Origin: Paludibacter sp.
GTDB taxonomy: Bacteria; Bacteroidota; Bacteroidia; Bacteroidales; Paludibacteraceae
Reading direction: 5' to 3'
DNA: 46,711 nt
Assembly: GCA_020049515.1 (NCBI GenBank)
Contig: JAIFKQ010000018.1
Span: 9,115-55,825, forward strand
Shown here piece by piece: positions 41,701 through 46,711 of this stretch (positions are counted from its first letter, which is position 1; each line of letters opens with the position of its first letter). The notes below the pieces were generated by a model. It did no database searches, was not told where the DNA came from, and saw only the letters and a program-made list of their open reading frames with translations. The translations under genes and the position numbers were made by a program.

Positions 41701-44700
41701 GGTACTTTGATTGAAGGTGCAGATTCATCTACTTTTACACCAAAAGTGTTTTTAACTGCAAACAAGTATTATTACTATGTAACAATCAAATTTTCAGGCA
41801 ATCAGTGCGGATCAAAAACGAGCAATGTAGCCGAAATTAACGTAGTAAATGATCCAACAATACCGGCTCAACCATTGACAGTCCAAACTGTTTGTCAGAA
41901 CACTCTTGCTTCAAATTTGGTTGTAACACCACAGGGCGGAGTAGAATCAATTCGATATAAATACCAATGGTATTCAAATTCTACAAATTCAAATACTACA
42001 GGCAATTTAGTTGTGGGTGCATCGGATTCAATTTTCACGCCACCAACCGATTCGATAAAAACAAAATATTATTATTGCGTTGTGTTTCAAGACAGCCTGT
42101 CGTGCAATGTAACAAGTGACATATCTGTTGTAAATGTAAATTCAAATCCTCAAATAATTTCACAGTTGAAAGATACAACGGTTTGTATTGATGAGGAAAT
42201 TCTGCCATTAACAATAAATATTTCGGGCGGCGTAGGCACTCCAAACTATCAATGGTACTCAAATAGCAAAAACAATAACACATCTGGAACTATCATTAAA
42301 GATGCTACAAGAAAGACATTTCAACCGCCTAGCTCAAAGGCAGACACAATATATTATTACTGTCAAATTAGTGGTTTTGCAGGTGGTTGTTCTACTTTAA
42401 CATCAGATCCAATTCGTATAATAATAAGAGCAAAAGCAATTATTTCTTCTCAAAATTTATCAATTTGCAGTGGTGATAGTTTTACCTTTATGAAAGGAGA
42501 ATTGGATTATATTCCAGATGGGACTAAATATATTTGGTCGAAGCCCCTTATTATTCCAACCAATTCTATAACAGGCTCATTGCAATCAATTATTCCCGCG
42601 GAGGTTATAAATCAAACATTGATAAATACTAGTACTAACTTGGCTACAGCAACTTATACTGTAACACCGATATCTAACTCATGTTATGGAGAATCATTTA
42701 CATTAACAGTAGAAGTAATTCCTACAATTAGTGCAACGGTAAAGTTGAAAAATAGCAGTTGCTACAAGGCAAATAATGGTTTTATAACTAGCACTGTAGT
42801 AGGAGGAAAAGTTTTTAGTTCTGAGGTTTCATATTTATTTATATGGACTGGACCAAATGGATTTTCATCTGACAAACAAAACTTAGATGAATTGTTACCT
42901 GGTAATTACTCATTAACTATCTTAGACAATGGCGGATGTCCATTTAAAGCATCATATACAATAACAGAACCAAATGAAATTATTATATCAGTTGATTCAA
43001 AAACAAACTTAAAATGTAATGGCGATAGCAGTGGCAAAATAGATATTTCGGTGCAAGGAGGGGTTATGCCATATAAATTTAATTGGACAAAAAACGGGCA
43101 GAAATACTCGATTAATGAAGACATTAGTATTTTAGGCGCTGGTAAATACTGCGTTGAAGTGACGGATGCAAATGCCTGTTCAATTCAATCAGATACAATA
43201 AATATAACTGAACCTAATGCCCTCAATATGGTGGTAAATAAAAAAAACGTTTCTTGTTTTGGTGATTCTACTGGTGAAATTTTTGTAGAGGTAACTGGTG
43301 GGGTTCATTTTGAATCTGAGGCTGATTATCATTATCAATGGATTGGGGTTAACAACTTTAATAGTACTTTGAGAAACTGTACAAATTTATTGGCTGGCGA
43401 ATATAAATTAACAATAACAGATAAAAACAGTTGTACTAAATCAACAAATGTTATTATTCTTCAGCCCGAGGAATTAAAATTAAATTTAAGCTACACAGAA
43501 ATATCATGTTATGGAGCCAACAATGGTACTATTACTGCCAATATAACAGGAGGTGTTAAACCATACACAGTAAGTTGGAGTAATTTTGCAAATGGAAATA
43601 AACTGACTGATTTATTGCCTGGAAATTACACAATTATTGTAACTGATGCAAACGGTTGCGTGAGAACAGAAACTAAAACAATTAATGAAGCTAATTTCTC
43701 AATAAATCCAATCATCAAAAATGCAAGCTGTAATGGAGCTAACAATGGCAGCATAAATCTAAATATTAATGGTGGGGTTTTACCAATAAAAGTTCGTTGG
43801 GATGATGATGCCTCTGCTGGAAGTGTAAGAAACAACTTAGCACCTGGCACCTATACAGCTCATTTACAAGATGGTGCTCCCTGTACTATTACAGAAAGCT
43901 ATGAGGTTAGAGAACCTGACTCATTGACAGTTACCGGTAAAATAACAAATGCTTTTGAATGCGATAATCCTTCAAGCGGATCAATTTTAACCTTAGTTAC
44001 AGGTGGGTCATTACCATATACATATAAATGGGACAATGGAGAAGAAACAGACAATTTAACCAACATACAATCTGGCAATTACCTACTTACTGTTATAGAT
44101 AGAAATGGATGTAGCAAATTAACTACATTCAAAGTGACTAGACAAAAACCAATTCTGGTAGATGTAAATACTAGTACTGCATACAATTGTGAAGCCCAAA
44201 AATATATAAATTCAAATACTGCCTCTGTATCTGGTGGGCTCTCACCTTATCAATATAGATGGAGTAGTGGCTCTGTAAATAGTGAACGACCTGAGACAAT
44301 GAAAAATGATCAAAACAGTGTAATAATACTTTATGTAACTGATGCATTAGGTTGTTCCGCCGAATACACTTTTACAATTGACAATCCGATTGAAAATACT
44401 TCAGCGAAGATTAACTATCATCTCGTTGATTGTATAAATAATAGTTACTTATTTGACCTATCTAGTTCCTATTTTGGAGAAAAAAACAACTCATACCTTT
44501 GGGAGTTCGGTGATGGTTCTACTTCAACATCAAAAACAGATATACACATTTATGAAACTCCAGGAAATTACAGGGTGAAATTAACTGTCTTAAATGATAT
44601 TTGCAATAGTTATTTTGAACAAATAGTTATTATAGAATCAACTCCTAAAGTAAAATTGGACAAATCGCCTATGCTTTGCAGAGGTGAATCTACAATTTTA

Positions 44701-45333
44701 AATGCCATCGGAGCTAATAGCTACAAATGGAGCAATGGGAATACAGGGGATAGTGCTGAATTTACAGAAGAAGGAGATTATAGTGTTATAGGAACATCTA
44801 AATCAGGTTGTAAAGACACTTTATTCTTTAAGACTAAATTTAATGAATTGATGAATTATTCAATAATAACTGATAAAAATGAGGTTGAGGTTAATACTGC
44901 TTTGCAATTATGGACAAAAAATATTGCTTATTCAAGCTATTTATGGGACTTTGGGGATGGAACACCAACGGCGACTGGTCACGAAATTAATCATACATAT
45001 AATACAGCATCTGAGGGATTTTATTTCATTACGTTAAAAGCAACAAATCCGAATGGTTGTACAGAAACAGCAACAAAAAAAATATGGATAACAATACCGA
45101 CAAAACCATCAGTAATTACGCCAAATGGAGATGGAGTTAATGATATCTTTATGAAAGACACATATTTAAAACTTTACAATCGAAACGGACTTCTTATATT
45201 TGAGGGTACTGATGGTTGGGATGGTACATTTGAAAATAAAACAGTACTAAATGGAACCTATTTTTATATATTGACATATACAACCGAATATGGACTTACA
45301 ACAAAAAATGGTTATGTTACTGTTGTGAAATAA
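38737..45333 (+). CDS. SprB-like giant modular surface protein: PKD/Ig-like modules, SprB repeats, gliding-associated T9SS type B C-terminal sorting domain
   Basis: Signal peptide 'MIKTCKLVWLFIIILSIQSGLLA'; PKD 'YLWEFGDGSTSTSKTDIHIYETPGNYRVKLTV'; repeats 'SCYGANNGTITANITGGVKPYTVSWSN...LLPGNYTIIVTDANGC'; C-terminus 'PSVITPNGDGVNDIFMKDTYLKLYNRNGLLIFEGTDGWDGTFENKTVLNGTYFYILTY'. Confidence 0.93.
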   Translation: MIKTCKLVWLFIIILSIQSGLLAVEKTTNKGFWFFKTKANLETSKTNNETTINNFSDIPLKIFLKDTIFINNEPVYQSCIDGQITFMNNAKDPEKNINYRIDWGDGSSAFSNDSWTNTTHKYTPRLEPYSLVYSFIYADGTAFSKTYKIYIKAKPTFSFVTDGRTDNCVGYDIFFPIKDTEGNSLDTRYQIIFNDGSDTINYIPSTGLDGIFHKFPKSSCGTISSTYQNAFSAKIKAINSCGFSEVSVVPIYVSSSPVVGFSLPVSKNLVVPNVYPSKSSIKIIDTTTGYVNVGGNCSSVPKRVWIITPNTGFTLPIGESLGNDYGLDNSDLWIEGTKDISPTFTTPGNYTIKLRVDTRRCGNNFIEKFICIENPLTTSFDLDSIVGCSRLNVKVTNTTDLSKTCTATYKWEIGYIATNCGNKAGWTYGSGTNETSASPVFNFTSTGTYKLKLSTSNTAGTSTHEKTVVVKQPPTVTINKIPDFCGLASFEPVAIVNSCNDTPNSLSYKWTFEGGTPANSIEKNPGTIVYDITGKYTVKLSVANDCGPTIAVSNTFAVNPIPTVNAVQDLLKCSGELSERIIFSGNDGDVFDWKNNNLNIGLPASGKGNIEPFYLQNNSNMVLNAQLTVTPKNSLTGCNGVPYAFKISIIPKPVMDSVENQVVNNGVNTSGVKFKTKNTGGTTTYNWTNNNPTSELSANGIGNIPIFKAINNTNHLLIYTITVTPTFTNAGVRCTGDSQNFTITINPTAQVNRPPSIELCNGANTPDYIFSTNNNGGTTTYSWSNNNIAIGLNESGSGDIMLFKLTNKTGTHTTATITVTPTFIYNGISNVGDTVQFRITVDPGPEFTSQPVSSYLCKGGSASPMVVSYSGGVGSASYQWYLNNIKTFDGGLRIDKATNATYNAIVTDTGTSYYYCTITLDEGKCNTITSDIATVTIKESAILTEHPTASQKLCIGGTIQSPLKVEFVGGSGEISYEWYSNTQKSNSGGTLIEGADSSTFTPKVFLTANKYYYYVTIKFSGNQCGSKTSNVAEINVVNDPTIPAQPLTVQTVCQNTLASNLVVTPQGGVESIRYKYQWYSNSTNSNTTGNLVVGASDSIFTPPTDSIKTKYYYCVVFQDSLSCNVTSDISVVNVNSNPQIISQLKDTTVCIDEEILPLTINISGGVGTPNYQWYSNSKNNNTSGTIIKDATRKTFQPPSSKADTIYYYCQISGFAGGCSTLTSDPIRIIIRAKAIISSQNLSICSGDSFTFMKGELDYIPDGTKYIWSKPLIIPTNSITGSLQSIIPAEVINQTLINTSTNLATATYTVTPISNSCYGESFTLTVEVIPTISATVKLKNSSCYKANNGFITSTVVGGKVFSSEVSYLFIWTGPNGFSSDKQNLDELLPGNYSLTILDNGGCPFKASYTITEPNEIIISVDSKTNLKCNGDSSGKIDISVQGGVMPYKFNWTKNGQKYSINEDISILGAGKYCVEVTDANACSIQSDTINITEPNALNMVVNKKNVSCFGDSTGEIFVEVTGGVHFESEADYHYQWIGVNNFNSTLRNCTNLLAGEYKLTITDKNSCTKSTNVIILQPEELKLNLSYTEISCYGANNGTITANITGGVKPYTVSWSNFANGNKLTDLLPGNYTIIVTDANGCVRTETKTINEANFSINPIIKNASCNGANNGSINLNINGGVLPIKVRWDDDASAGSVRNNLAPGTYTAHLQDGAPCTITESYEVREPDSLTVTGKITNAFECDNPSSGSILTLVTGGSLPYTYKWDNGEETDNLTNIQSGNYLLTVIDRNGCSKLTTFKVTRQKPILVDVNTSTAYNCEAQKYINSNTASVSGGLSPYQYRWSSGSVNSERPETMKNDQNSVIILYVTDALGCSAEYTFTIDNPIENTSAKINYHLVDCINNSYLFDLSSSYFGEKNNSYLWEFGDGSTSTSKTDIHIYETPGNYRVKLTVLNDICNSYFEQIVIIESTPKVKLDKSPMLCRGESTILNAIGANSYKWSNGNTGDSAEFTEEGDYSVIGTSKSGCKDTLFFKTKFNELMNYSIITDKNEVEVNTALQLWTKNIAYSSYLWDFGDGTPTATGHEINHTYNTASEGFYFITLKATNPNGCTETATKKIWITIPTKPSVITPNGDGVNDIFMKDTYLKLYNRNGLLIFEGTDGWDGTFENKTVLNGTYFYILTYTTEYGLTTKNGYVTVVK
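41264..42436 (+). repeat. Four tandem ~95-aa Ig-like modules within the adhesin
   Basis: Four copies of [xxQPxxxxxCxGG...GGVGxxxYQWYSNxxxxNxxG..I.GATxxxFxPP....TxYYYCxxxxxxxxCxTxTSDxxxVxVxxxP]. Confidence 0.75.
42727..44150 (+). repeat. Six SprB-type repeats within the adhesin
   Basis: Recurring 'xxSCxGxxxGxIxxxVxGGxxPYxxxWxxx......NLLPGxYxLTVTDxNGCxxxxxxxIxEPxxL'. Confidence 0.8.
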
Positions 45334-45344
45334 CGATAAAAAAG

Positions 45345-46241
45345 ATGGTCAAACTAATATACATAATTGCATTCATCTTACTAACTTTTAAGATAGTAGC
45401 ACAGTCCAACATCCATATAAATAATTATTTAGAAAATCTATACTATATTAACCCTGCTGCCATAGACGATGAATCGTCAGCTAATATAAGCATGACGGCT
45501 AGAAAGCAATGGGTTGGATTTCCTGGAGCACCATCCACTATCTATGCTACTGGTACAACTTACCTTCAAGATATAAAAACTCAATTTGGATTAAAAGTAT
45601 TTAATGATAAAATTGGTATTTCTAACACTTTTATAATAGGATTATCTTACGCCTATTTAGTCAAAATACAAGCAAATTGGAAACTACATCTTGGAATTGC
45701 GGCAAATTTTCAAAATTTATCCTTTAATTTAACCGATTTAAATCCAACATATATTGATGATCCTGTTTTTAATTCGAAGTTATTAAAAGAAAACAATTAT
45801 AATTCAGATGCAGGAGCACAGCTAACCAACAAATCATTAACATTGGGTGTATCTAGCCAAAATCTTCTTTCTATCTTTTTTGAAGAAAATAAGATACAAA
45901 ATAACAGTAATTATATTTATGCAAAATATCGCTATAGAACTCCGACTCCAATAAATGTGCAAGGAGGAATAACTGGGATTCAATTTGTTGGATTATTACA
46001 AATGGAATATAACTTAACCGTTTTTTTTAACAGCTATCGTCATCAAGACATTTTTCAAATTGGTGTGTTTTATAGAACCAAAACCGAAATGGGAACTATA
46101 TTTGGTATTAATATGGGTGAATCAATGCATTTGTGGTATAGTTTTGATTACAACGTGTCTGGAATTAATAAAAAAACATTAGGAACACATGAACTAATGT
46201 TAGTTTATAGATTAGAAAATAAACTATCTAGGAATTATTAA
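45345..46241 (+). CDS. PorP/SprF family T9SS outer-membrane protein, partner of the upstream adhesin
   Basis: 'NNYLENLYYINPAAIDDESSANISMTARKQWVGFPGAPSTIYATGTTYLQD'; 11 nt downstream of the SprB-like gene, as in sprB-sprF. Confidence 0.92.
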   Translation: MVKLIYIIAFILLTFKIVAQSNIHINNYLENLYYINPAAIDDESSANISMTARKQWVGFPGAPSTIYATGTTYLQDIKTQFGLKVFNDKIGISNTFIIGLSYAYLVKIQANWKLHLGIAANFQNLSFNLTDLNPTYIDDPVFNSKLLKENNYNSDAGAQLTNKSLTLGVSSQNLLSIFFEENKIQNNSNYIYAKYRYRTPTPINVQGGITGIQFVGLLQMEYNLTVFFNSYRHQDIFQIGVFYRTKTEMGTIFGINMGESMHLWYSFDYNVSGINKKTLGTHELMLVYRLENKLSRNY

Positions 46242-46349
46242 AAAAAACTACTACCTATGTGTGATTTCATTTTCGCCTAATATAAAACATTTTCTTTTTA
46301 TTTTGAAAAAACTTAAAAGTGTAAACTTAGATTGATGCGCTAGGTTGAG

Positions 46350-46432
46350 AAGGGACAAGCGACATGATGTCCCTTATATTCTCTTCTTTTTTAAGTGACA
46401 CCCCCGATAGCTATCGCGGGGTCGCTTGTCCC
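46350..46432. repeat. Nested inverted repeats (AAGGGACA/TGTCCCTT; GGGACAAGCGAC/GTCGCTTGTCCC; AAGTGAC..CGATAGCTATCG..GTCGCTT)
   Basis: Read directly: 46350-46357 with 46368-46375; 46352-46363 with 46421-46432; 46393-46399 with 46421-46427. Confidence 0.85.
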
Positions 46433-46466
46433 TTGTGTGATTTCATTTCCTCCTATTATTACTCTC

Positions 46467-46506
46467 TCAGCTTTTCCAAAGTTAAAAGAAACTTTGGAAA
46501 AGCTGA
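46467..46506. repeat. Perfect 17-bp inverted repeat, 6-nt loop
   Basis: TCAGCTTTTCCAAAGTT-aaaaga-AACTTTGGAAAAGCTGA. Confidence 0.92.
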
Positions 46507-46605
46507 AAAACTCTAGCTGGGGAACAAGCTCGAACTATTTTTTCATTCTCTTTTCCGCTCTCCCGTTAGCTATCGGGATCAAGGAGAGTGGTTAGGGGTG
46601 AGGTG

Positions 46606-46643
46606 CATAAAAAAGCCCCACATAACTTAATATGCGGGGCTTT
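46606..46643 (-). terminator. Terminator of the minus-strand rRNA operon
   Basis: On the minus strand AAAGCCCCGCAT..ATGTGGGGCTTTTTTAT, just downstream of the 5S 3' end. Confidence 0.88.
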
Positions 46644-46649
46644 GAAAAA

Positions 46650-46711
46650 ACGGCGGCTATCTACTCTCCCACCTTGCGGCAGTACCATCGACGTGGACAG
46701 GCTTAACTTCT
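46650..46711 (-). rRNA. rrf: 5S ribosomal RNA, 3' part (truncated by window edge)
   Basis: Minus strand reads AGAAGTTAAGCCTGTCCACGTCGATGGTACTGCCGCAAGGTGGGAGAGTAGATAGCCGCCG, the conserved 5S 3' half. Confidence 0.95.

Noticed and set aside
30302-46241. T9SS/gliding cluster as a novel secretion system
   Set aside because: Components match the established GldKLMN/PorP/SprB families; only details (paralogues, regulator adjacency, module order) are notable.
46395-46595. 66-aa ORF near the rRNA operon
   Set aside because: Spans palindromic repeats and lacks coding signatures.

Overview
This is an AT-rich Bacteroidota (Bacteroidetes) chromosomal window. Promoters match the phylum's TAnnTTTG -7 motif. 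Most of it is recognisable housekeeping and surface-biology genes: a very large alpha-2-macroglobulin-family protein; a TcdA-like E1 enzyme; a DUF554 protein; a pentapeptide-repeat protein; an AMP-dependent acyl-CoA synthetase; two paralogous VDT-rich mini-lipoproteins; hisG; a coaX / OMP / TPR / lptC run; glmM; thrA (aspartokinase-homoserine dehydrogenase); tRNA-Arg(TCT); a receiver-only response regulator in a gene-poor stretch; a methyltransferase; a cobalamin adenosyltransferase; DUF2795. The right-hand third is a type IX secretion / gliding locus: a PorP/SprF-like gene followed by gldK-gldL-gldM-gldN, then a LuxR-type regulator, mnmA, and a ~2200-aa SprB-like modular adhesin with a type B C-terminal sorting domain and its own PorP/SprF partner. 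The window ends inside a minus-strand 5S rRNA gene preceded by a repeat-dense intergenic region. I see no CRISPR array, prophage or transposase, and no multi-gene system I would confidently call new. The most unusual items are: the duplicated mini-lipoprotein transcription units with compensatory changes in their terminators; an alpha-2-macroglobulin lacking its thioester motif; an orphan receiver-only regulator in a ~3 kb gene desert; palindromic operator-like sites upstream of the acyl-CoA synthetase and the pentapeptide gene; and the nested, mutually exclusive inverted repeats next to the rRNA operon.
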